A stretch of DNA of 57,379 bases. It comes from CAYNLG01 sp964397995. GTDB lineage: Bacteria > Planctomycetota > Phycisphaerae > FEN-1346. The notes below the pieces were generated by a model. That model ran no database searches. It had not been told where the DNA came from and was given only the letters and a program-made list of their open reading frames with translations. Positions 17,007 to 25,159 of the stretch are shown here, piece after piece. The position numbers were made by a program, and so were the translations under genes. The stretch is taken from NCBI GenBank assembly GCA_964397995.1, contig CAYNLG010000017.1, positions 1 to 57,379 on the forward strand. The letters run 5' to 3'. Within the stretch, counting starts at the first letter, position 1. Every line of letters starts with the position of its first letter.

Positions 17007-18452
17007 CTACTTCTCCTTCCGCAGATCGTAGCAGACCACGCGGTTGTCGGCCCGCAGGAACAGCCACCCGCAGGCATAGGCGGGGGAGGTATCTCCGGCC
17101 CACCCGCCACGCATCCTCTTGTGGCTCAGTTCCTTGAGGCCTTCGGGATCGACGCTGGCGATCCAGAAGCCCCACGTCGGGCTGCTGAAGTGCCAGTACT
17201 TGCCCTCGGCGACGATGGGCTGGTACTTCCAGTTCTTGTAGTGTCCGTCCATGAGAATCTGCTTGCCGGTTGCCAGTTGGATCATCGAGAAGAGCGTCTC
17301 CTTGCGGCCTCCAGACCCCTTCTCGGGGGCTTGCAGGTCCACGATTGCGTAGCCCTTGTGGAAGGTCGGGCTGGAGAAACCCTTCATCAGGAACGGCCCG
17401 CGGTCCGTCTTGAACTCCCAGACCAGCTCGGCGCCCTCCGGCGAGATCTTGTAGCAGCGCGGGCCGACGTTGTCGCTGTCCTTGTCGGCCTCTCGGCAAA
17501 CCATGTAGTCCCCATAGATGGCGGTGGTATTGCCCCCCTCGACAGGCCCGATGCTCCAGAGTTCCTTCCCGGCCTTTGGCTCCAGGCACATGTTCTCATG
17601 GATGAAATACTCTTTCCCGTCGTGCTTCCACACGCGGGTGAAGGAGGCGTTGCGGATGCCGCTGACCACGCCGCCCTTACTCCAGAGCGGCTTGCCGGTT
17701 TCGGCCTGGTAGCCAAACAGCGTCGCGTGCTCGCGGAACACCAACACGCCATCGGCAATGACCGGCGTGGCGTTAGGGGAGTGGGCGCTGGGGCGTTTGT
17801 GCTCGGCCCAGATCGTCTTGCCGGTCTTGGCGTCCAGGCAGTAGACCCACCCGGCCATGCCGAAGGCGTAGGCCTTGCCTTCATGGACGAGCATCGTGCC
17901 GTGGCCGCCGCCCTTGCCGCTTCCCAGCAACGTTTCGCCCTGTCCTTCGAAAACGCGCTTCCAGATCGTTTTGCCGGAGACGGCGTCCATGCAGACGACG
18001 ATGTCGTCGCCGGGTTTGTCACTCTTGTCCGTCCGACCCGACCGGCCGGTGTTCAAGGCGCGGATTGCCTCGGGGGTTACCTTCGAGACGTCGGGTGTCA
18101 TTCCGGTCGGCCAGGCATAGGAGAGGTACAGCCGCCCCTCGGCCATCACCGGAGTGGCGAAGCTGGACCGAAGCCCCCGGTACGACGGCGGAGGAACGAG
18201 TTCCTCGCTCTGCCACACAAGACGCATGTCCTCGACTGCGTCGATCAGGTCGTATCCGCAGTCAATGGCCACTCCGTTTCCGTTGGGCCCATGGAACATC
18301 GGCCAACCGATCCGCCACGCTTCCTTCTGGGCGTCGGTCTTGACGTGGGCCGGGTACGTGACCGGCTCCTCTGCCATCGCCGGACACAGCAGCACGGCAA
18401 GCAGCGCGGATGCAGCGAACAAGCCGGCGAACAGGCGCATTGGCTGAGACAT
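17007..18452 (-). CDS. Secreted PQQ-type beta-propeller protein (1)
   Basis: A 481-residue exported protein. The ATG at 18452 is chosen because GAAGGAG lies upstream and a signal peptide (MRLFAGLFAASALLAVLLCPAMAEE) follows. The body contains repeated propeller blades of the form (Y/C)xxDAxxGKxxW, for example CMDAVSGKTIWKR and YCLDAKTGKTIWAEH. Such quinoprotein-like propellers may bind PQQ or act as protein scaffolds; cofactor ligands cannot be assigned. An opening WPMFHGPNGNG segment is typical of planctomycetal members. The gene points leftward, against its neighbours, and sits within the remains of a duplicated AsmA-like gene, so it appears to be a later insertion. Confidence 0.88.
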   Translation of the reverse strand: MSQPMRLFAGLFAASALLAVLLCPAMAEEPVTYPAHVKTDAQKEAWRIGWPMFHGPNGNGVAIDCGYDLIDAVEDMRLVWQSEELVPPPSYRGLRSSFATPVMAEGRLYLSYAWPTGMTPDVSKVTPEAIRALNTGRSGRTDKSDKPGDDIVVCMDAVSGKTIWKRVFEGQGETLLGSGKGGGHGTMLVHEGKAYAFGMAGWVYCLDAKTGKTIWAEHKRPSAHSPNATPVIADGVLVFREHATLFGYQAETGKPLWSKGGVVSGIRNASFTRVWKHDGKEYFIHENMCLEPKAGKELWSIGPVEGGNTTAIYGDYMVCREADKDSDNVGPRCYKISPEGAELVWEFKTDRGPFLMKGFSSPTFHKGYAIVDLQAPEKGSGGRKETLFSMIQLATGKQILMDGHYKNWKYQPIVAEGKYWHFSSPTWGFWIASVDPEGLKELSHKRMRGGWAGDTSPAYACGWLFLRADNRVVCYDLRKEK

Positions 18453-18620
18453 TCGTAAACTCCTTCGGCCATCACGGATCACTGCCGCCACAATGACGGA
18501 CTTCGCTCGCCCCTTAGAACCCGTTCCGGCCCCAGAGGTCCCGGTATCTTCTTTGAAACTGAGCGCTTCTTTGGGTTCATGTAACCGTTCACGGTCTTGC
18601 GGCCGGGCCGCCCTTGGGCC

Positions 18621-18858
18621 GCCGGCGCTTCGGTCCGCGCCGGCCTCGCCTTCGGGCCTGTCGCGGCGGCGCTCGGCGGGCCGGCGGCCGTGCCCGGCGC
18701 GACCCTCGACCTGGGCGTCGCATTGGCCGGTACGGGCACGGAACTGGCCGAGGCCAAGGGCGATGGCCGCGTGGCACTTCTTCGAGCGGACCGCCGAGAC
18801 GGGCGGCAGGCTCGGCGGCGCGGTCGGCCGGTCCGTCACCGACCGCGCACCCAAGTAG
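18621..18858 (+). pseudogene. Decayed duplicate of the AsmA-like gene 3' part
   Basis: Three collinear blocks match the intact gene without internal gaps: 18621-18655 to 15393-15427, 18652-18775 to 15730-15853, and 18772 onward to 16680 onward. Adjacent blocks share TCGG and TGGC respectively, so 306-bp and 830-bp deletions occurred between four-base matches. The 830-bp loss shifts the frame, and no start remains, so it is not a functional gene. The region from 18453 to 18620 between it and the PQQ gene shows no recognisable gene and presumably carries the PQQ promoter. Confidence 0.85.
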
Positions 18859-18927
18859 CCCGACCGGGCTTCTCTTGTGGCCGGTGGCGTCGCCCGGTAT
18901 AGTCGCCCGGCCGCCGGCACGCCGCCG
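18771..18927 (+). repeat. 157-bp direct repeat, copy 2
   Basis: Gapless partner of 16679-16835. It covers the end of the dead AsmA copy, the post-stop hairpin and the promoter that now serves the QueG-like gene. Confidence 0.9.
18875..18903 (+). promoter_or_regulatory. Promoter of the QueG-like gene
   Basis: TTGTGG at 18875-18880 and TATAGT at 18898-18903 are separated by 17 bp, about 40 bp before the start at 18944. Retention of both boxes and the spacer in two diverged copies supports function. Confidence 0.6.
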
Positions 18928-18943
18928 CCGAGGAATCCGAGCC

Positions 18944-21232
18944 ATGTCGCTGAAGGAGGCCATCCGCACCTGTGCCTACGACCTCGGGGCCGACCTCGTC
19001 GGCTTCGGCGACATCGACCGTTGCCGCCACGCGCCGCCGATGATGAGCCCGCGGGGCCTCTTGCCCTCGGCCCGGACCGTCATCGTCATGGCCGTCCACC
19101 ACCCCGACGCCTGCGTGGAGCAAGGCGGCGAGCGGCATCCCCAGGTCATCGGTCCGTACTCGGTCCAGTATTTGATGAACGCGCGGCTGGACGAGATGGC
19201 GTACCGCGTGGCCACGTTCCTCGAGCGGCAGGGCCATGGGGCGCTGCCGGTCGCGTCGAGCAACATCTGGCGGTACAACGCCTACAAGGACCTGGAGGCG
19301 GTCTTCGCCCCGGATATCAGTCACATCTACATGGCCGTTGTCGCGGGCCTCGCCGAGATCGGCTTCAGCGGCCTGGCCCTGACGCCCGAGTACGGTGCCC
19401 GCAACCGCTTCATCACCGTCCTCACCGACGCCGAGGTCGAGCCCGACCCCCTCGTGCCCCCCGGCAGCGTCTGCGACCGGTGCATGCTGTGCCGCACCCA
19501 TTGCCCCGCCGAGGCCCTCTCGAAGGAAATCGACGGCGAGAAGGTCCTCCGCATCGGCCCGCACGCGTACCGGTTCCCGAACAAGAACCTGTGGCGGTGC
19601 GCGTGGGGCGAGCACTTCGATCTCGACCTGGACCTCGACCTGCCCGAGGTGGTCACCGAGGCGGTCATCCTGGAGACCGCCCGCGAGCACGGCGTCCGCG
19701 CCGGCGAGATGGGCCAGTGCCTGAAGGTCTGCGTTCCGAAGCCGCGCCGCACCTTCAATCCGGCCGTCTCGTCCGCGCCGATGCGCCGGTATCCCGAGCC
19801 GCGCGCGGGCAGCGCCCCGAGCCGCGCCGACGTCGACCGGTTGCTTGCGAGGCCGATGGCCGCCGGTGTGGACGAGCTCGTGGTCTCGTCGGCCGCCGAC
19901 CTGCGGGCCGCCGGGATCGACCCTGAGGCCGCGCTCCCCGGCGCGCGAAGCGCCGTCACCCTGGCGGTCACCCGCCCGCCCGCCGGGGCGAACGAGGCCT
20001 TTCGTTTTGCCGCCGAGTACCAGGTCGATTCGCTCTGCTACGACCTGGCGCGCGGCCTGGAGGGCCTCGGCCACCGATCGCTGATGACCCTGGAGCGGAG
20101 TTCGGACCCGCCCGACCCGGCCGCCGACGCCAACCCGACCGGCGCCCTTCTCCTGAGCCGGCCGGACCTGGCCGGCCGCGTCGTGGCCGCCAACGCGGTG
20201 CTGACGTGCATGGCCTTGCCGCCCGAGCGGCGGCGCGCGGCCGGGCGGCGCGCCGCCCTTGACCACGGCAACGCGTCGGCCGACCTGGCGGGCCACCTGG
20301 CCGACCATGCCCGGGCGCTCGGGGCCGACCTCGTCGGCGTGGCCCCGGCGGCGCGGCTCGACGAGCTTGTGCCGCAACTCCGGCCCGTCTTCGAGGGCGA
20401 CCGTCTCGACGCGTCCGACCGGGCGCACCGGTTCACCCCCTGGGACCCCGAGGTGACCGCCGCCCGTCGCACGCTGAAGACCCCCGCCGACTGGCTCCCC
20501 GGCGCCCGGTCCGTGCTCGTCCTCGGCCTCCGGTACCACCGTGACGTGCTGGCCCGCGCGACGCGGCCACCGGCCGAAGCCGTCGGGCCGTACGCCTTCG
20601 AGACCTACGTCACGAACTGGCTGGCCACGGTTCTCGGCATGCGCCTGGTCCAGCGGTTGGCCCTGTTCGGCCACCGCGGCGTGGTGGCGATGGACCTGGT
20701 GGGCGCGGCCTCGACGAGCGCGAACCCGCGCGGGCCGCAGCCGGACCTCTTCGCGAACCGGTTCGCGGGCTTGGCGGCCGGGCTGGGCACGCTGACCGTC
20801 AGCGGCCTTCTGGCCACGCCCGGGTTCGGCCTCCGCCAGCGGCTGGTCGCGGTGGTGACGGACGCGGACTTGGCGGCCACGCCGCTCGCGCCGGCGGGCC
20901 CCGCACGCTGCGACACGTGCGACCGGCCGTGCGTGGCGGCGTGTCCGGCGCGGGCGATCACCGACGAGCCGGTGACCGTGACGTGCGAGGGACGGTCCTG
21001 GACCTTCCGTCGTATCGACGCCGCCCGCTGCGACTGGGCCAAACGGTATGCCCTCATGGGCGAGAGCGGCTTCCGCTACCTCGGCTCCGAGGCCGACGTC
21101 GCGCCGCCCGAGACGATCACGCCGAAGGCCCTCGCCGGGGCCCTGAGGCAACTGGACCCGATCAAGCGCTACCGCCCGGCCGTGGCCGAGCCGTGTGTCA
21201 TCCGCTGCCCCCTCGGGGGACAGAACGCGTGA
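18944..21232 (+). CDS. Triple-repeat QueG-like iron-sulfur protein
   Basis: A 762-residue protein related to epoxyqueuosine reductase and other cobalamin/4Fe-4S reductases. The ATG at 18944 follows GAGGAA by eight bases; upstream open frame is dead AsmA sequence. Three internal repeats are visible, each with an LPxAR-x-V-x-(M/L) strand and a Y-x-(V/F)-(D/E/Q)-x-L helix: residues about 1-270, 295-440 and 445-760. Repeat 1 has C177, C180, C183, C187 and repeat 3 has C656, C659, C663, C667, both ending in CP; the middle repeat has no cluster motif. True QueG is about half this length with two clusters in one module, so this is probably a paralogue of unknown substrate, possibly a corrinoid-dependent redox protein. 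Confidence 0.75.
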   Translation: MSLKEAIRTCAYDLGADLVGFGDIDRCRHAPPMMSPRGLLPSARTVIVMAVHHPDACVEQGGERHPQVIGPYSVQYLMNARLDEMAYRVATFLERQGHGALPVASSNIWRYNAYKDLEAVFAPDISHIYMAVVAGLAEIGFSGLALTPEYGARNRFITVLTDAEVEPDPLVPPGSVCDRCMLCRTHCPAEALSKEIDGEKVLRIGPHAYRFPNKNLWRCAWGEHFDLDLDLDLPEVVTEAVILETAREHGVRAGEMGQCLKVCVPKPRRTFNPAVSSAPMRRYPEPRAGSAPSRADVDRLLARPMAAGVDELVVSSAADLRAAGIDPEAALPGARSAVTLAVTRPPAGANEAFRFAAEYQVDSLCYDLARGLEGLGHRSLMTLERSSDPPDPAADANPTGALLLSRPDLAGRVVAANAVLTCMALPPERRRAAGRRAALDHGNASADLAGHLADHARALGADLVGVAPAARLDELVPQLRPVFEGDRLDASDRAHRFTPWDPEVTAARRTLKTPADWLPGARSVLVLGLRYHRDVLARATRPPAEAVGPYAFETYVTNWLATVLGMRLVQRLALFGHRGVVAMDLVGAASTSANPRGPQPDLFANRFAGLAAGLGTLTVSGLLATPGFGLRQRLVAVVTDADLAATPLAPAGPARCDTCDRPCVAACPARAITDEPVTVTCEGRSWTFRRIDAARCDWAKRYALMGESGFRYLGSEADVAPPETITPKALAGALRQLDPIKRYRPAVAEPCVIRCPLGGQNA

Positions 21233-21317
21233 CCCACGTGGTGGCGGCATGGACCGTTGACTCGGCGTCACGTGTCCTGTCGCCCGAGCGCCGCGGCCCG
21301 ACGCCGTGCCGGACTAT

Positions 21318-21345
21318 TTGCGGACCGACGGGTCGCCGTTACAGT
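21318..21345 (+). promoter_or_regulatory. Candidate promoter of PQQ-propeller gene 2
   Basis: TTGCGG at 21318-21323 and TACAGT at 21340-21345 are 16 bp apart in the 242-bp spacer, about 130 bp before the start codon. Match quality is moderate. Confidence 0.4.
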
Positions 21346-21474
21346 TTAAGCGAGCGGCTGGTGGCATCGCCACCGCCGCCGCCTCGGAGGCCACCGGACC
21401 CCGGGTGTGGCACGACCGGCCGGGCTGCCGGCGAGGCCGACCTTGTTCCCCCCGGATGCGCGGAGGTGAAAGAC

Positions 21475-23049
21475 ATGCTGACACGAACGGCCCTTCTGAC
21501 ACTGGTTCTGACAGCGGTTACGTGCGGTGCGGCAACCCCGGCCGCCGGGGCCGAGGCCGTCGCGGACGGTCCCCTGAACTGGCCGCATGTGGCGGCCCAC
21601 AACCGTGCGACGCCGCCCCAGGGCATTGAGCTGGTCGACGACCTCAGCCAGGCCCGGGAGGTCTTCGCCACGCGCGACTCGCACGCCGGCGTCGGCAAGG
21701 CCCTCTACGGCAGCCAGCGCCGCCAAGGCGAGGCGCTCGGCATCGAGGTCTTGCCCGGCGGCACCTCCAGCATGATCATCGCCGAAGACACCATCTACAT
21801 CGCCTTCTACCGGCCCAGCGGCGAGGTGAAGCTGGCTGGCGAGAAGACGAGCTTCCGCACCGTCGGCTCGCGCGAGGGATGGAACCCCGCCATCTGGTGC
21901 ATCGCCGCCGACGATTGCCTCGTGGCCATCGACGCGGCCACAGGCAAGCAGAAGTGGCTCCAGGTCCACGAGGGCAAGGGCGTCAACCGCGTCGCCATCA
22001 AGCGCAACGATTGGGGCTCCAGTCCGTGCTACCGCGACGGCACGGTCTACTTCGTCGGTACCACCGGCCGCGTGTACGCCCACGACGCCGAGACCGGGCG
22101 GCTGCGCTGGGAAAGCAAGGTGCCCGGCCACGAGTGGATGGCGAAGGACAAGGAGGAGGCCCTGAAGGAGGGGCGGTGGGCGGCCTCGGCGGGCGGCCTG
22201 CACACCTCGCCGCGCGTCGCCGACGGCGTCCTCGTCGCGCCGGCCCTCACGAACGACGGGCTCTGCGGCCTCGACGCCGCCGACGGCACGCCGCTCTGGA
22301 CCCTCGTCGACCGCAAGAAACGCTACATGTCCCACCTCGCGACGCCGCGCGCCTGGGCGCACGAGGGCCGCGAGTACGTCCTCGCCCACAACAGCGACGG
22401 CACCCTCTTCCTGATCGACCCGAAGGCGGGGACGGTGCTGTGGGAGCAGGGCGGCAACGGGCACACCCTGGGCACGATCCCCCTGGTCGGCGACGTTGCC
22501 CTGATCAACGTCTGGTCCAACGACGAGGGCGAGGCCCTCTGGGGCGCGTACAAGCTCAGCCTCCAGGGCGCCACGAAGCTGTGGTCGCTGCCGGCCGGCC
22601 CCAAGTACACCCACCAGTCCAAGCCGGACAGCGGTCCCCGCGCCGGCCATGCCGTCCGCGACGGCGTGGCCTGGTTCTGGACCGGGCATACGCAGGCATC
22701 AAAGGCGTTCCGCAAGGCCGACAAGCGCCAGCACTTGCTCTTGGCCGTCGATGTCGAGACCGGCCGCATCCGCTCCGAGACGCTCGTCCAGCAGAAGCAC
22801 GTGCACCCGCAGATTGCCGAGGACAAATTGCTGCTCTGGTCCGATGCCTCGCACGGCAACCCGTGGTGCGTGTCGTACTACACGCTCGACCCCGCGAGCC
22901 CCAAGCCGCTGAACCAGGACTACACGCTGCCCGCCTCCACGATCAGCGGCTACCTGGTCGTCATGGACACGCCGATCCTGAACGGCCGGCTGTACATCCG
23001 GTCGATCGGCGGCGTGACGTGCTTCGACCTGGCCGCGCCCGACAAGTAA
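21475..23049 (+). CDS. Secreted PQQ-type beta-propeller protein (2)
   Basis: A 524-residue exported protein beginning at the ATG at 21475, six bases after GGAGGTGA; the frame is open further upstream but that part is the shadow of the QueG-like gene. The signal peptide runs to about AAGAEA. At least four propeller blades are plain: VAIDAATGKQKW, YAHDAETGRLRW, CGLDAADGTPLW and FLIDPKAGTVLW. A PQQ-dependent dehydrogenase role is not supported by visible catalytic residues; a scaffold or binding role in the periplasm is as likely. It is a distant relative of the propeller protein at 17007-18452 and ends 25 bp from the convergent nrfA gene. Confidence 0.88.
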   Translation: MLTRTALLTLVLTAVTCGAATPAAGAEAVADGPLNWPHVAAHNRATPPQGIELVDDLSQAREVFATRDSHAGVGKALYGSQRRQGEALGIEVLPGGTSSMIIAEDTIYIAFYRPSGEVKLAGEKTSFRTVGSREGWNPAIWCIAADDCLVAIDAATGKQKWLQVHEGKGVNRVAIKRNDWGSSPCYRDGTVYFVGTTGRVYAHDAETGRLRWESKVPGHEWMAKDKEEALKEGRWAASAGGLHTSPRVADGVLVAPALTNDGLCGLDAADGTPLWTLVDRKKRYMSHLATPRAWAHEGREYVLAHNSDGTLFLIDPKAGTVLWEQGGNGHTLGTIPLVGDVALINVWSNDEGEALWGAYKLSLQGATKLWSLPAGPKYTHQSKPDSGPRAGHAVRDGVAWFWTGHTQASKAFRKADKRQHLLLAVDVETGRIRSETLVQQKHVHPQIAEDKLLLWSDASHGNPWCVSYYTLDPASPKPLNQDYTLPASTISGYLVVMDTPILNGRLYIRSIGGVTCFDLAAPDK

Positions 23050-23052
23050 TTC

Positions 23053-23070
23053 CGCGGGGCCGGCCCCGCG
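23053..23070. terminator. GC-rich palindrome between convergent genes
   Basis: An 18-bp perfect palindrome, a seven-pair CGCGGGG stem around CCGG, lies in the 25-bp gap between the PQQ-propeller stop and the nrfA stop. It could serve both directions as a terminator, although neither side has a T run. Confidence 0.45.
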
Positions 23071-23074
23071 CCGC

Positions 23075-24496
23075 TCACGGCAGCAGCGCCGGGCCCTGGC
23101 CGTCCATGAACGCCTCGGCCACCGCCGTCGCCTTCGCCTTCGTGGAAATGTCGGGATAGCGCGGCGCCGCGGCCACGCCCTGGGCCGCCAGCACCCGCGC
23201 GGCCGCCACCCGGGCCTCCTGCGCCAGGTCCGTCGCGGTCAGCAGCAGCCGCATCGTCTCCTGCGGCGAATGGAACCCCATGCCGTTCTGCGAGTTGGCC
23301 GAGTCCCAGAGGAACTGGGCGTCGCGGATCTTCGAGCGCGGCCCGGCCAGGGCCGCGTCGTCGGCTCCCGCGCCCCGGGCCGCCGCCACGTCGAAGTGGG
23401 CACGCACCAGGGCCGCCTCCGCCACCTGCTCGGCCTCGTGCACCTTCGTCTGGATCGCCTCGACCCGCGCGACGATCTCCTCCCGCGTCCACCCGTGGCA
23501 GACCATGCAACTCTTCTCCACGGCCAGCAGCGGGCTCCGCACGTGGTGGCTGGTGAACTTGACCCCGCCGGAGGTGACGTACGGCATGTGGCAGTCGGCG
23601 CACGCCACGCCGCGGTAGTGGTGCACCCCGGTCCGGTAAATCTCGTAGTCCGGGTGCTGGCTCTTGACGATCCGTGTGCCGGAGATCGGATGGACGTAGT
23701 CGGCGAAGTCGATCCTGTTGTAGTACGCGAGCTGCGCGTCGATGCCGCCTTTCGCCTCGGCCGGGCCCCATGGCAGCACCAGGTAGACGCCGTCGCGGAA
23801 GTAGTACTCCACGTGGCACTGGGCGCACACCAGCGACCGCATCTCCTGGTGCGTGGCCTCCTCGATCGGCCGGCCCTGGGCCGCCAGCGCCGCGGTCAGC
23901 GCCGGCCGAAGGACCCGCAGCTTCAGCGTCTTCGGGTCGTGGCAATCGATGCACGCGATGGGATGCTCCATCTCGGCCGCCAGCTGCTGGAAAGGCGTGG
24001 CGTAGAACGCCTCGGCCCCGAGGTCGCTGATCAGCTCCGGCACATGCCCGCTCTTGCACGTCATGCAGGTGCCGACCGTCTTCGGCCCGGTCCGCGCGGT
24101 CGCCCTCACGTCCTTCAGCGAGTTCGGATGGCCGCGGGCCTGGCGGTAGTCGTCCATGAAGCCGTACCCCGCCCAGAGGATAACCAGCTTCGGGTCCTCC
24201 GCCAGGTAGTCCCGCGGGAACGAGCCGCCGAACGCCGTCCGCGTCGGTTCGCCCTGGGCCTGGGCGCGATAGGTCTCGTACTGGAGCGGGTAGGCCTCGC
24301 CCCACGCCGCCGGGTCGATCTCCCAGGTGTCGAGCGGGACGACGGCGATGTGCGGCCGCTGGGCCTCCCACCGGCGCTCCAGGATGGAGGTCGTCAGCAG
24401 CCCCAGCAGCACCACCACGCCCGCGATCAGCACGAAGAGCACCGGCCAGACCCATCGGCGCCGCGGGGTCTCGTTGGCGGAAGCGCGTTCGGTCAT
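23075..24496 (-). CDS. nrfA: Pentaheme cytochrome c nitrite reductase
   Basis: A 473-residue protein, close to the 478 of E. coli NrfA, which reduces nitrite to ammonium with six electrons on the periplasmic side. The catalytic heme site has the family-specific lysine, CMTCK at 144-148. Four ordinary heme sites follow: CIDCH 182-186, CAQCH 224-228, CADCH 299-303 and CMVCH 330-334. CHVEYYF supplies the conserved active-site tyrosine and QHPDYE the histidine. An N-terminal hydrophobic segment (16-36) is an uncleaved anchor or signal. The start overlaps the nrfH stop by four bases (ATGA), so the two are translationally coupled. This allows dissimilatory nitrite ammonification or nitrite detoxification. 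Confidence 0.97.
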   Translation of the reverse strand: MTERASANETPRRRWVWPVLFVLIAGVVVLLGLLTTSILERRWEAQRPHIAVVPLDTWEIDPAAWGEAYPLQYETYRAQAQGEPTRTAFGGSFPRDYLAEDPKLVILWAGYGFMDDYRQARGHPNSLKDVRATARTGPKTVGTCMTCKSGHVPELISDLGAEAFYATPFQQLAAEMEHPIACIDCHDPKTLKLRVLRPALTAALAAQGRPIEEATHQEMRSLVCAQCHVEYYFRDGVYLVLPWGPAEAKGGIDAQLAYYNRIDFADYVHPISGTRIVKSQHPDYEIYRTGVHHYRGVACADCHMPYVTSGGVKFTSHHVRSPLLAVEKSCMVCHGWTREEIVARVEAIQTKVHEAEQVAEAALVRAHFDVAAARGAGADDAALAGPRSKIRDAQFLWDSANSQNGMGFHSPQETMRLLLTATDLAQEARVAAARVLAAQGVAAAPRYPDISTKAKATAVAEAFMDGQGPALLP

Positions 24497-25023
24497 GGGT
24501 GCGGCTCCTTCTCACTCCAAGGCAGCCCGGCCGGGGGCAGGGCGGGGCGAAGCTCAGGCGGCGAGGCCGACAGGCTCCCCACCTCCCCGTGCACCCCGTG
24601 GTGACAGTCCCAGCACGCCCGCTCCTCGACGCCCGGCAGGCGCACGCCCATCATCGCCCGCGTATGGCACCGGACGCAGTTTGCCTGCACCACCGGCCGC
24701 GCCCCCGACGACAGCCGGAGGACCTGCGGCTGGAGGTCGAACGTGAACATCACCGAGTGCCGTCCCCCGTCCCTGGCCTTGAACGCGTAGGTGGCCACGA
24801 GGTTCGAGTGCGGGACGTGGCAATCATTGCAGACGGCGACGTGGCCGTGACTGCCCCGCTGCCACGAGGCGTACGCGTCGGTCATCACGTGGCAGTTGAT
24901 GCAGGCGGCCGCGTCGTCCGAGAGGTACGACGTGGCGTTGCCGACGCGCGCGACCAGGATGCCGACGCCCACCGCCACCGCCGCGGCGACCAGCACGCCG
25001 ATCTTCCACCGTCGCGAGGCCAT
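24493..25023 (-). CDS. nrfH: NrfH-type tetraheme quinol dehydrogenase
   Basis: A 176-residue NapC/NirT-family protein that takes electrons from membrane quinol and passes them to NrfA. One N-terminal transmembrane helix (about residues 7-26) is followed by four heme sites: CINCH 41-45 with the NrfH-type CxxCHxM (M47), CNDCH 65-69, CVRCH 116-120 and CWDCH 137-141. GGAAGGGG precedes the ATG. Gene order nrfH-nrfA with a four-base overlap is the standard arrangement. The C-terminal 30 residues, rich in Pro and Glu, extend beyond the last heme and look dispensable. Confidence 0.95.
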   Translation of the reverse strand: MASRRWKIGVLVAAAVAVGVGILVARVGNATSYLSDDAAACINCHVMTDAYASWQRGSHGHVAVCNDCHVPHSNLVATYAFKARDGGRHSVMFTFDLQPQVLRLSSGARPVVQANCVRCHTRAMMGVRLPGVEERACWDCHHGVHGEVGSLSASPPELRPALPPAGLPWSEKEPHP

Positions 25024-25071
25024 CGCACCCCTTCCGGGCGGGGGGCCGCCACCGACCCCCGGAATGCCGCC

Positions 25072-25101
25072 ATGCTAAAGCGCCGCGCGCCGCCGATGCA
25101 A
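25072..25101 (-). promoter_or_regulatory. Candidate nrfHA promoter
   Basis: On the leftward strand, TTGCAT (25096-25101) and TAGCAT (25072-25077) are spaced by 18 bp, about 50 bp before the nrfH start. Only a moderate match; no clear FNR-like or other regulator site was seen. Confidence 0.35.
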
Positions 25102-25159
25102 CGCGGTGGGCAGATTGGCCGGATGCCCTGCGCCAGCCTTGCCCGCCGCCGGCGCGGCG

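Noticed and set aside
18944..21232. Ordinary epoxyqueuosine reductase (queG)
   Set aside because: Length is double and the two cluster motifs lie in different repeats, so the gene name is not given.
17007..23049. PQQ-dependent alcohol dehydrogenases
   Set aside because: Propeller blades are clear in both proteins but the catalytic Asp/Asn and disulfide motifs were not found.
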